From: Lineolata rhizophorae
Taxonomy: Eukaryota > Ascomycota > Dothideomycetes > Lineolatales > Lineolataceae
Assembly: GCA_010093515.1 (NCBI GenBank)
Contig: MU001692.1
Span: 500,994 to 564,993 of the forward strand
Reading direction: 5' to 3'
Length of the DNA: 64,000 nucleotides
The notes under the pieces are model-generated. The model was not told the DNA's origin, searched no databases, and was given only the letters and a program-made list of their open reading frames with translations. The translations under genes and the position numbers were made by a program. This document shows, in pieces, positions 55,601 to 64,000 of this stretch; position 1 is the stretch's first letter; each line of letters starts with the position of its first letter.

Positions 55601-56681
55601 TTGACGCGGACACGTAGTGGTTTCCCGGCGCCGCCGAATCCGGCCGAAGCGGTGGGAGGAATTGCAGTAGTCGCCGATACTCGATGCCTAGTTCAATGAA
55701 TCGTCTCGCCTTCTCCGCCCGCGCTAGGGTGGCTGGCGAGAACTGCAACTGGGCGTCCTGCCCTTGCTGCTGGAGGAGCACGGCCGGCTCGATATGGCTG
55801 GCTGGTTTGGGGCCAGACGCTTGTCGGGATGGTGTCCTTCTTCCTGTTCCAGGGGACAGATTCCTCGATATTCGTCTCTGCTGTTGTAAGTGCTGTCGCA
55901 AGCTCCCGCCCACACCGTATCCATAGTTGTTTCCATGCATGGGCGTGCTCGGCGGGGCGGGGTAACCTGCAGATTGTACGCGGCGGCTGCTGTTCATCGG
56001 CATCGGACCAACGTGTCCGCCACTCGGGTTCCGGCGGCGCGCATCGCTAAGATTGAGAGCAAGGTTGACGATCTCGGTCGGGTTGATGGCGGGAGCGGGG
56101 CCGAAGGAAGGAGGTTCGGGGGTTGTGCTTCGCGAAGCGTTGCGCTGGTGAGAGGGATCCTCATTTCCCATCTGAGAGCGCTGTCCGTGTCCCTCAGCAT
56201 CCTCCGGGGTCAACATCTGCCTTGACAGCGGCGAGCCGTTCAGAGGAGCGCCGCGTGGGGCCGGTCTCTGTCCGGCATGCGATCGGCCTCCGGAACTCCT
56301 CCTCTTGACGCTTAACGATCCCTTCTCCTTCTCTGCTCTCGGGTCTCCAAAAGCATTCCCAAAGTCGTCCAGCAAAAATCCCCCGGACCTCTTAGGTCGA
56401 TGACCACGCGAAGCATGCCCCGCCTCCTGTATCGAGTGCCGCCCGTGGGCTCTCCCACTCGGTCCATCCACGGCTTCTGTCGCGCCAGCCCTCGGCCCAT
56501 GTGCTCCATTCCTAGGCGTCCACTCCATGGCCGCCGTGCTGCCTGACCGCGCGCTGCTCTCGCTGCGCCGCGGCTGCGAAGACCCGGGCTCGGCATTCTG
56601 CTGGTCGTAGGGCGATTGACGCGAGTGCAGCGTGTTCGAGGAGGCGGCCGACGCAGTCGACTGGGCATCGGCCGCCATCAC
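52629..56681 (-). CDS. 1350-aa low-complexity protein with hydrophobic C-terminus, unknown
   Basis: One continuous frame of 1350 codons. Most of the protein is Ser/Arg/Pro/Glu-rich and disordered, with a 12-Ser acidic block around residues 885-905 and many possible phosphorylation sites. Islands of regular sequence stand out: RAEKARRFIELGIEYRRLLQ (about 310-335), YNPLQFVRNRKLRARERKP (about 385-403) and DWFTSPEELLADSYWLEQEN (about 472-492); these look conserved. The last 200 residues are helical (ARTRALLICTSIKAATILQR) and finish in two closely spaced hydrophobic segments of about 20 residues (WAVLGVLWWAWALVMVVRVV, VVRGVGMVVRWLFW), so the protein is probably anchored in a membrane at its C-terminus. 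I believe it is a conserved fungal protein, but do not recognise a name or function. Confidence 0.8.
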   Translation of the reverse strand: MMAADAQSTASAASSNTLHSRQSPYDQQNAEPGSSQPRRSESSARSGSTAAMEWTPRNGAHGPRAGATEAVDGPSGRAHGRHSIQEAGHASRGHRPKRSGGFLLDDFGNAFGDPRAEKEKGSLSVKRRSSGGRSHAGQRPAPRGAPLNGSPLSRQMLTPEDAEGHGQRSQMGNEDPSHQRNASRSTTPEPPSFGPAPAINPTEIVNLALNLSDARRRNPSGGHVGPMPMNSSRRVQSAGYPAPPSTPMHGNNYGYGVGGSLRQHLQQQRRISRNLSPGTGRRTPSRQASGPKPASHIEPAVLLQQQGQDAQLQFSPATLARAEKARRFIELGIEYRRLLQFLPPLRPDSAAPGNHYVSASSVPGTPNVELRKVPSHANKKHELGRSYNPLQFVRNRKLRARERKPMNPDSHEFHDVTRVKQWVDEVGRASEMHGYRQQDYVALPSYGGNPATVGPTKELSEAPHQPSKPKRPPKDWFTSPEELLADSYWLEQENNKMLIEDRHGAKIYEGEGGNAFQLTRSSQEIPRDTDKKRGSVGTSVKIVPPQEIEATEDSDGDANERGRKGRRFLHGSSEDSRSRVKKAARHIRGRSPSSEGLSSSEDEGDGSRRKTKASVVFTPDQENIGPLEKRMEEMLQNGAVNDGSLSATSVYSPDTPDKWGVGHTALSGQVVEPRTKDEGSGSTNGNGKPEENLKTRKTPPSNLLVIPQTADSRDRRGSMDDLDSTAPNTPIKPSLAPGITLDLSPPASRRESPTRKPKKSKLAFIRSEISRDSNRSSEHSESVVDDSDAKSVQRFDTAEPYPVTAQVSRASTDKSTAPSLKQPLSHRTTDSLTSLSRPDSRGRREGKEARDTRDSSSMLSKFFRAGPGRIGEVVRTEGSKVGDLIWKRGDDAESSSSSSSSSSSSDSSDSEPDRRHRLKRRPKLRKRTTTEQSLTIPTKSIKPKHMDNLPAFKSTRVESIPVSSEDVRRGSSPFDRTRRGRSYQPGPQDTDTDSQTHSPLSPNPPHAHDDGGKDDRRRSYGFLSVPSRRRNDKRDDMEPVDRTESNASTAEASARLADVLGVAGEGAHREPPVTGLANVNLKRPSLNGRRQWSITDSRSNSRSKSRDAPYTRSEQASIDEQLVKQQQQPVTRPTPHVTRTEIARTRALLICTSIKAATILQRANSVRHPPPPFLAHASDTGARERLLREGADRFVLDSIPRREEHVVATRILVDALDGHARALRASQAEFVQRRMHGPDGAHARVGSLRRMVDAELSPRVHACADDADALAGSVVAGELAREVQAVSERAERLARKRRRGTRWVRRAGWVVVEWAVLGVLWWAWALVMVVRVVLAVVRGVGMVVRWLFWL

Positions 56682-59045
56682 TGCGGAAATATTGCTATCG
56701 CGGGACGGCGCGATGGTGAGATCGTGGTGGTGCTGACATTATTCCCCGTCTGTCGGCGCGGCTAAAGAGGGGGAGGGAGTTGGTACGTGTCGCGGTCAGG
56801 TTGGGGTTCGTGGCGGCTCGTCCCTGCGCACGCACGCGCGCAATCAGGGGTAGATGCGAATGGAGGACAGGAAGGGGGTATAGGAATTAAACTAAAATAC
56901 GATGGGAAACAAAAGAAGCAAAAAGAAGAACGTGAAAGGAGCAAGAAAGACAGAGCGACGAGGTTGGGAAAGGTGTGGGGAAGGCGCCCCCCTGCGTGCC
57001 TGGCGCGCACGGGCGCGGCACTAGCCACATGACGCAGCCGAGGCGTGCACGGCGCTTCCGCGTGGCGGCACGCGCGATTGCCGCCTCTGTCAATTGCTTG
57101 CCGCCATGCCCGCGTAGCTCCAACTAGACTCGTCGTCCCTCTCTTCATGACTGCTGCCCGACCGCTGGTGGGAAATGCGTTGGCTGTCCAGGAGCTATGC
57201 CACCGCTTGCGGAGGCCGCAGGCCGAGATCAAAGAGGCCCGCACTCGGCCTGGAACACGTACGTCTCGCGGCCAGTAAGGTCGCTTTGTAGCTCGGCAAA
57301 ACCGGATGCAGAATCTCGAGTTGACGCATCATGAAACGGCCCCAGTTCTTGCAGCGCCAGCGTGTCCTGGCTCTATGGAGAGACATCGTGAGATCTATTA
57401 ACAGTACGTCCTTCGCATGCGTCCTACCAAAGCCTGCGTGTTTGGGGGCTAATTCCAACCTAGAAATTCCGGCCTCGAGTACCAGACGTGAAATGCGAGA
57501 TTTTGCCCGCTCCGAGTTTGAGTGGAATAGACATGTCACGGACATTGTAAGTACATCCGATTTGATTTCCTATCTTCAACACCCTTTGTCGTGCATTTAA
57601 TTGTGGGGATGCTAACTTCTCAGACACACATTCGATATCTTGTATCGGTCAGTTGGGAACTCTCAAGACCGAGTCCAGCGGCCTGACCAAACTAGACCGG
57701 AAAGACCGAATTCGATAAGATGAAACGATACGTAGACGAGCAAGCCCGATAGATAAGGGAGATCTCTCATCCGATGCCCGAGAAATTCACGAGGTGGTAG
57801 CGGTGCTTCAATTGTCCGTTAAGCCTTCGGCCAGATTAGGGACGAGTTCAAATTCAAGTGATTCCACTTTTAGCCAGAACCGGTATGTTAGTTCGTCGAT
57901 ATTGCTCTAATGACGTGTCACAAAGCTGCTTACACCTTTGAATGCTCCTGTGGTGCAACTTCTCCACCTGAGTCATTTGAGTTAAGGAATTTTCAAGACA
58001 ATGTCGCAAATACACCGATCTATTTCATAGAAGCAAAATAGGAACAGATGCGGTGTCCGAAAACTCTGGTCGACACAGTCCGACAAACACCATCCTACTA
58101 CAGTGTACGACTTTCACATGCCGAAAGGCTGGGCTCGTGGACAGGCTTAGGTCGACGAACCCAAGAGACATCATTGGCTCCTCTAGAAATCTTGGCAATT
58201 TTTCCAATTTGCGGAAGCGCTTATCACGTGCTAGCTCTATCTAGTGGACCAACATTACGGCTATTCAAGCCAAACCGCAAATGAGCATATTGCCGGCCTT
58301 ATGCCTAAATGCAAGACGTCGCGAATGAGATGCAGTTCAACCCCCGAAATTTGCGGGCGTACCTAGACGGTTTGGCCTTCAAGCTACTACAACTAATGCG
58401 GAGCGAAGTGTTGTGCTCGTGTAGCACGTAACCTGTCAACGGCTTCCCGTGAAACGGAGATATATTGGGCCGCTGGCAGAAGATTGACTTCTAGGACAGG
58501 TACGATATGCTGTTGTTATTTCGTGTGAGGTGTAGTATTCCGATAAAGGTCCAACCTCGTCAGCTTCACTTCTTTCCTTGGCCAGATCGCAAGCATACAG
58601 CCACTAATTTCGTATGATCATTGACTCCGCAAGGACGTCGGAACTTCATTCATGTTTCCGTAACCATCGTTGGTAGCCGGGCCTTTCGTGGCTCCTAGGA
58701 CAAGTTAGTTGTAGCAGACGTCCTACTCCGTGTCGCCAAATACCTTGTATTCACGAATAGTACCGCACACAGAGTCAGCGCAACCGCCGCAACGCCATCC
58801 ACAACCCCACTCATTCACACTGCAATGAAATACAATTCTCCTGATTGGAAATGAGCACGGTGAAGTGTGGTCGCCCAAGGGGGCCGAGCATATGAGCGGC
58901 TCTCCCTCAGACGTCGTCTAGATGTCTTCATAAACCATGCCAGCCAACAGTGCCTAGATAGTCAAAGCTTCTCACAAAAAAACCAAACGAGCGATTAAGT
59001 GTCCTCCAAGGACAAATACCGCGAAAAGAAGTCCAGAACCAGGTT
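56682..59045. other. 2.36-kb intergenic region
   Basis: Upstream of the 1350-aa gene (left) and of the CCC1-type transporter (right). The first 600 bp are GC-rich leader-like sequence; 57.6-59.0 kb is AT-richer and stop-dense. Short frames at 57331-57600 and 58048-58284 show no domain. No gene called. Confidence 0.45.
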
Positions 59046-60112
59046 TTGGAGACGACTCCCGGTCACATGGAGTCGAAGCCGTCTGATGTCGAGCGACAAG
59101 TGTTCCAGGGCAGCGATGAAGTTACCACCGGCCTAGACCGTAGGCATACTTGGGCAACAACCATCCGCTCCAAGCTCGACGAGCTTATCAAAAATTCCAT
59201 CATCGGATTTGCGGACGGCTTGACGGTTCCATTCGCCCTGACAGCAGGGCTATCATCGTAAGCGGACCCTAGAACATGGCTTTGAGGCATTTCACGTTTC
59301 TGTTTCTAAAGGCGAAGAAGAGAGAGGATGCCAAACGTGAATACAAAATGTTAACAGCCACTGCAGCATCGGCTCATCGCGCATCGTGATACTCGGCGGT
59401 TTGGCGGAGCTCTTCAGCGGCGCTATAAGCATGGGTCTTGGTGCCTATCTGGCGTCCGTAACGGAGCGCAAACACTATGACGTGGAGAGGGAAAAGAAGC
59501 ATCGTGATGTGGAGAAGTGCCCGGAAGTGGAAGAGGCGAGGATATACGACATATTCTCGCATTATGGGACAGGACCTGAGAGAGCAAGGTCTATTGTTGA
59601 AAGTCTCCAAGCCAACCGGGGCCTTTATGTCAAGGTATATGAAATGATTCTCATCTCGGGCATCATAACACAAGAGAGCTGCAACTCCCTTAGCCGGATT
59701 TGCTGACAGACCGTCTACGTAGTTTATGATGGACTTCGAGCTTAAACTAGAGCGGCCGAACCGACGCTTTGCCTTCTTAGCCGCACTTGCCATGGGCTTA
59801 TCCTATCTCTTAGGCAGGTAACTACCTAATGTGGAAGTATACAGCGAGACGCTAACACGTATTTTTCCAGGCGGGCTTATCCCGATGATCCCGTACTTTG
59901 CGACGCCGCTCCCTAAAGCTCTATATATTAGCATCGGCGTCGCAGTCGTCACCCTGTTGATATTCGGCTATGTCAAGGCGGTGGTGACAGGAACTACCCA
60001 GCGCGATGCGTGCTGGAGCGCAGTGCAGACGCTGCTGATTGGCGCGGCCGCGGCTGCCGTGAGCTACGGCATTGTTCGCGGAGTTAATTCTGCAGAGCCC
60101 GGGGAGCTCTAG
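59046..60112 (+). CDS. CCC1: CCC1/VIT1-family vacuolar iron/manganese transporter
   Basis: Four exons (59046-59257, 59367-59634, 59723-59813, 59871-60112) give 270 aa. The family moves Fe2+ or Mn2+ from cytosol into the vacuole. Diagnostic parts are DELIKNSIIGFADGLTVPFA in the first membrane helix, the SIGSSRIVILGGLAELFSGA to SMGLGAYLASVTE stretch in the second, and a cytosolic Glu-rich loop (EEARIYDIFSHYGTGPE) that carries metal-binding acidic residues in this family. FMMDFELKLERPNRR, the LGGLIPMIPYF helix and a final two-helix hairpin follow. The third intron appears to use a GC donor (59814) with an AG at 59869-59870; only this choice gives the conserved GGLIPMIPYF in frame. An iron-responsive repressor may control it in other fungi, but no site was sought here beyond reading by eye. 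Confidence 0.9.
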
Positions 60113-62769
60113 TCCGTAAATTGCGAAAGCGATTTGCCCGTGAGGTCTGAGACAGATCACTTATGAGTGGTGAGTTTGAATTCTCAAGTTCGGATTGCGG
60201 CATATAGAGTTCTCAACTTCTGAACGTCAATGTTGCAAGGGGAACACTTTCGAGCTGTAACGGCAGGATATTCGGCACGTCGCGGCAGTTATTCAAGGGC
60301 TCATTTTCCTTCTCGTGGTGATTAAGCAGTCAAGGGCGGAGTGGGGGCCAACATCTAGAAGACTCATACCGCAGTATGGCCAGGATTCGAAACCCCCTTG
60401 CTGTCCGGTAGCCTAGGAAGTTGAAAAGAAGAAGCCATCGAGAGGTGTCAGTTAATTCTCCGGCAGAGCCGCGTCTTCAAAATTGGAAACTGAGGGCGTA
60501 CACCTTGTATCTTCGAACGTCGTGCACCACCAATTTCCTAAAGCATCGATTTCGGATCACCCACCAGAACTCTTCCTCGACCCACATCTCATGACCGAAA
60601 GCCTCATGGTGGATGCAGGGCCCGTTTCTCCATGGGGAAAGTAGAGTTGTATCTTCGACCGTCGAGGTCGGCGAGCACTGCGTGCATTTTCCACAAACGG
60701 CCGGTGATAGTTCCATCTATCCACGCCTTTCCTTAGTAACCCCCTGTCCACCTTAATAAATTTTGGAGCCAAAAAAAAAAAGTCGATGCAGCACGTCCAG
60801 ACCAGACCCACACACCCCACGAAACAGACGGGCATGAGAGCGACGCCTCGATCGAGCAATTCCAGCCCAGGCCGGAATCTATCGTCGAACGTCGGCGTCG
60901 GCGACCTCGACCGCATTTGCCAAAAGCGGCGCGTTTCGCGAGAAGGGTGGTTGGAACTCGCTTGGGGCGGCGCTGCGGCGTGCGGCGCGAGGGCTTGGCC
61001 GGGCCGCGGCGCCCCACAGCCAGCGACCTACCTACGTATGTATGCAGTACACCCCCCCGAGCCGGGGCCTAGCTCCGGCGTGCCTGACGCGGAGCGTTGG
61101 TCTATCCGAGAAGTAGTCGCCGAGAGACGACATTGAGGGCGGCCCCCTAGGGTGTCGGGTCCGCGGACGAGGTTGGATGACTAATGGTGACTCTGCCGGG
61201 ACATGGGGGAGAGAGAAGCGGAAACGCGGCATCGTTTCTGCATGCCTGCTTTGCGGTGCTGTACTAGGTACATACCCACGCTGTGGATCTGCAACGCAAG
61301 GGCACGTGCAGATACCCTGGATCGAGCGTCAACCATCGGCGACTCCGACGCTAGGCAAGAATGAGATTGGGGCATTTGCGTCTCATTGGGTGGGGGAGAC
61401 CGAAGAGGCAGGCCTATAGAATAATTAGGTCTGCAGTACGGAGTACATGGTTGGAGTCGCCTGCCAAAGGATGCAGTGGGGGGCGGCGATCGCTAAGGTT
61501 GAGACATTCAATCGTCTAGCCTTGGTCGTATTTGCTTGGCTGAATTCAGGAAACCCTCTGCGGTCCTGTTTCAGATTTTCATCACCCCACCGTTGATTTT
61601 GACTTATGTTCTTGTCACCAGTACGACCGGGGCGCTGAGTGAACGTTCAGATATCACTGGCAGTTGGCACAATTGAAATACAAAGCAGTATCCACCAACA
61701 TGCATTGCAACCTCGTTCTTCCAGCATCCACTTTTCATGGGCTATACTCCTAAGAGTATTTACTTGGCTAGCCTCGATCCTCCACCAGATGTATCATCTA
61801 CCATCTATAAGTCGTCTTGCAACCATGAGTTTGATGCGCCCTACCCAGACGTTTTGTTTTGCGATCTCCCACACATGCCACTATTGATCACCCTAACAAC
61901 TAATCTACTTATGCTAGTGTCGCCACTTTGACTTTGCAGCAGGCCTCGATAGGGGAGGCAACTTACTCATACAAGATAGGGCTTGCTACGGGTAATGAAT
62001 TAAGTGAGCCGCATGCTCATTATGCGGTTTGTTTTATATCTTTTCTCTCGTTTCAATAGGTTTTACCATGTCTCCGCGCTTGTCTGTTCTTGGAGCGGGG
62101 CCGGTGTCTCCTCCAAATGGACATTTGCAAAATCATTAAGCTCGGTGCCAGTGTTTTCCATCCATTATGAGAATCTGCAAATAGCTGGATAATTCCTCCT
62201 AGAGTTGCAAAACTAGACAATTCACAACAGTGCGACAATACTCACAACTTTTGAGCGCCCGCAGGATACTGGTGATACCCTCAGGCCAACCCTGTCAGAC
62301 AGCGCTAACCCCAAGATGGCAAAACCCCACATCTCCAGACGTCGCTACCCCGCCGAGTCGCCCTTGAAGTGCGCAAGTGGCTGGAGCGGGTGACTGATGA
62401 CAACATTCCACAACCGTCGCCCGTTGTTGGGGAGTCCAGAGGACAAAGAGGAAGAGAAGCAAGTCCTGCACATGGTCGCTCGCCATCCCCGCCGTCGCCT
62501 TCGTTGGGACACTTATCGCCTTACGACCTCGGACCGTCGTCGTCCCACTTACGCTTTGCCCTTTCGCGGCCCTAATCATGCGAAGGGCGCGTTGCATTGT
62601 CAGTAACGGAGGCTAGACACGGCGAACAGCGGAATCGTGTGCTACATCTCGGGTCTCTTTTCGAACTAGGACTCAAATGGTTGCGGCACGGTAAGCCCAC
62701 CAACGGGGTCGAATTTAAACGCAGCATTCGCAGTCGACAGAGAACAAGCGAACGACAGAGCTGGTCGCC
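60113..62769. other. 2.66-kb intergenic region
   Basis: No recognisable gene. An A run lies at about 60770-60780, a GC-rich stretch at 60.9-61.1 kb and AT-richer sequence at 61.5-62.3 kb. The open frames are short and overlap on both strands. Confidence 0.45.
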
Positions 62770-63714
62770 ATGGCGGAGACGGCGCTGCTCGTCGAGGGCG
62801 CGTGCAACCTCTCGAGGACGTCGCTCGCGTCCTCGCACCACACCGGCAGGAGCGACGACCTCGATCAATCCGAGCATATGAAAATCGGGAGAGTGTGAGT
62901 TCTCCATAGCGACTCCGTCGTCAATTAGGTGCCCCTTCGACTCAACTCACCCATTGCCGCCAGCCTGCCCGCCGGCCAAGAGGCCACCGTCACGCACCCG
63001 TACCCGTACCTCTTCGGCCACTCGGGCGAAACCGCATCCCTTATCCCCGCCCGCTTCACCGAAGAAACCATGATCATGGTCCCGATACCCGTGTGCGAGC
63101 TCGAGGAGCCCGCGCCGCGCGCATCGCCGCCGCAGTCGGAGCCCGTCGGCGCCGCTGAGGCGTCTCCGTCCGGCGACGTCCACCCGCGCTCGCACTCGCT
63201 GCCCTTCCCGCCGGACTCGTCTGGCCCCTCTTCAACAGCCGTGACGCCCCCCAGCCCGCGCCGCGCCTCCGTCCCCGCCGGGCCGCACACCCAGCACCAG
63301 CGCCAGCAGCAAGCCCCCGCGTCGCCACGCCGCAAGTCCCTCCTGCACTCGCTCTCCTCGCGGCTGCCTCTCCCGCTGCCGGGGCGGCGCAGCAGCGGCG
63401 GTGGCGGCGACGGCGCCTCGTCCTCGTCCTCGTCCTCCTCCGCTCGGCCGCTGCCCAGAGACAGGGAAAAGGATAGGGACAGGATCCGCATGGTGCGCAT
63501 GACGCGCGGCGAGTACCTGGCGTACTGGGCGCGCGACGCGCGGGGCAAGTACGTGGGGACGGAGCCGCGGGAGCGGGGGCCGGAGATTTGGCGGGAACGG
63601 TTGATGAGGGAGAAGGAGGCGAGGGCGTGGGTAGGGGCGGCACCGGGGGCTGGGGCGGAGGACGGTAGTAACGGTGGTAGTAGGGCAGGGAGGCGGTTAA
63701 GGGCGTGGTTATAG
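62770..63714 (+). CDS. Ser/Pro-rich protein with conserved C-terminal block, unknown
   Basis: Proposed exons are 62770-62892 and 62929-63714 (302 aa). The first ATG has a strong context (GTCGCCATGG) and reads MAETALLVEGACNLSRTSLA. The joint to the second exon requires a very short intron of 36 nt (GTGTGAG to CAATTAG), so the 5' exon is less certain than the rest. Exon 2 begins VPLRLNSPIAASLPAGQEAT, continues through a disordered Ser/Pro/Arg-rich middle and ends with a regular block MTRGEYLAYWARDARGKYVG plus TEPRERGPEIW, which looks like the conserved core of the family. No enzymatic motif or membrane segment is visible. Function unknown. Confidence 0.6.
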
Positions 63715-64000
63715 GACAAACAAAATCCGCGGTTACCTTAGGGCTGGTGTTAGGTGAAATCGCGCCGACAGTGAAAATCGCATCGTGGCCGCGCGACTAC
63801 AAAATCGCCCGCACATAACCCCCCCTCCGCTTTAAAATACTCAAAAATAGGATCGTAAAAAGCGGAAAGCGCGGCTCTCTATTTCTATATATTTTCGCTC
63901 GATTTATAGCGCGGGTTGTTGAAATAATTAGATATTGGTAGAAATCGTGCCGGTTTGGTTTGGTTTGGTTTGTTTCATTTACCCTGACCTCTCCCTGCTA
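63715..64000. other. 3' flank of the last gene
   Basis: AT-rich sequence without coding potential up to the window edge; contains a short GGTTT repeat. Confidence 0.5.
63952..63971 (+). repeat. (GGTTT)4 microsatellite
   Basis: Four perfect GGTTT units in AT-rich non-coding sequence. It is not the TTAGGG telomere repeat of filamentous ascomycetes. Confidence 0.85.

Noticed and set aside
60361-60420. tRNA-like B box (GGATTCGAAACC)
   Set aside because: No matching A box, acceptor stem or anticodon arm could be paired around it.
63952-63971. GGTTT repeats as telomere remnant
   Set aside because: The unit does not match the TTAGGG repeat of filamentous ascomycetes and there are only four copies.

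Overview
The window is nuclear DNA of a filamentous ascomycete (Pezizomycotina, most likely a Sordariomycete; exact species not determinable by eye). Three things point there. Introns are short (about 50-140 nt) with GTAAGT-like donors and CTAAC-like branch sites just before the AG. Codon use in housekeeping genes is GC-rich. The gene set is fungal: Sip1-type GH36 enzyme, CAF-1 p60, PIG-U, pescadillo, CE3 esterase, CCC1 transporter. All exon structures were joined by eye using splice signals, reading phase and protein continuity; most join without a phase conflict.

Region 1 (0-24.5 kb) is gene-dense and conserved. In order it holds a GH36 alpha-galactosidase/raffinose-synthase-like enzyme (-), mitochondrial tyrosyl-tRNA synthetase (+), a STAND-type N-terminal domain plus ankyrin protein without a nucleotide-binding domain (-), the histone N-terminal acetyltransferase NAA40 (+), GPI-transamidase subunit PIG-U/GAB1 (-), a 70-codon membrane ORF ending 15 nt before the start of pescadillo/NOP7 (+), the CAF-1 subunit CAC2 (-) and a conserved unknown LRR-like protein (-). 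These serve unrelated core functions (mitochondrial translation, histone acetylation and deposition, GPI anchoring, ribosome assembly).

Region 2 (24.5-51 kb) looks accessory: long gene-poor stretches, AT-rich blocks, gene relics and lineage-specific genes. It has a 107-bp x3 direct repeat, a coiled-coil tail-anchored protein whose frame is cut by TGA, a decayed PD-(D/E)XK nuclease-like gene, a coiled-coil membrane protein, a cytochrome P450, a GH45 endoglucanase relic, a large orphan protein of about 890-950 aa, a Cys-rich single-pass surface protein and two convergent protein kinases, one casein-kinase-1-like with altered HRD and DFG motifs.

Region 3 (51-64 kb) returns to ordinary genes: a secreted CE3-type SGNH esterase, a 1350-aa low-complexity protein with a hydrophobic C-terminus, a CCC1/VIT1-family iron/manganese transporter with a probable GC-AG intron, and a small Ser/Pro-rich protein with a conserved C-terminal block.

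No tRNA, rRNA, CRISPR array or intact transposon was recognised. The best candidates for something new are the orphan at 39.7-42.6 kb, the tight small-ORF/NOP7 arrangement at 12.5-12.75 kb, and the kinase/sensor group at 44-49.7 kb.
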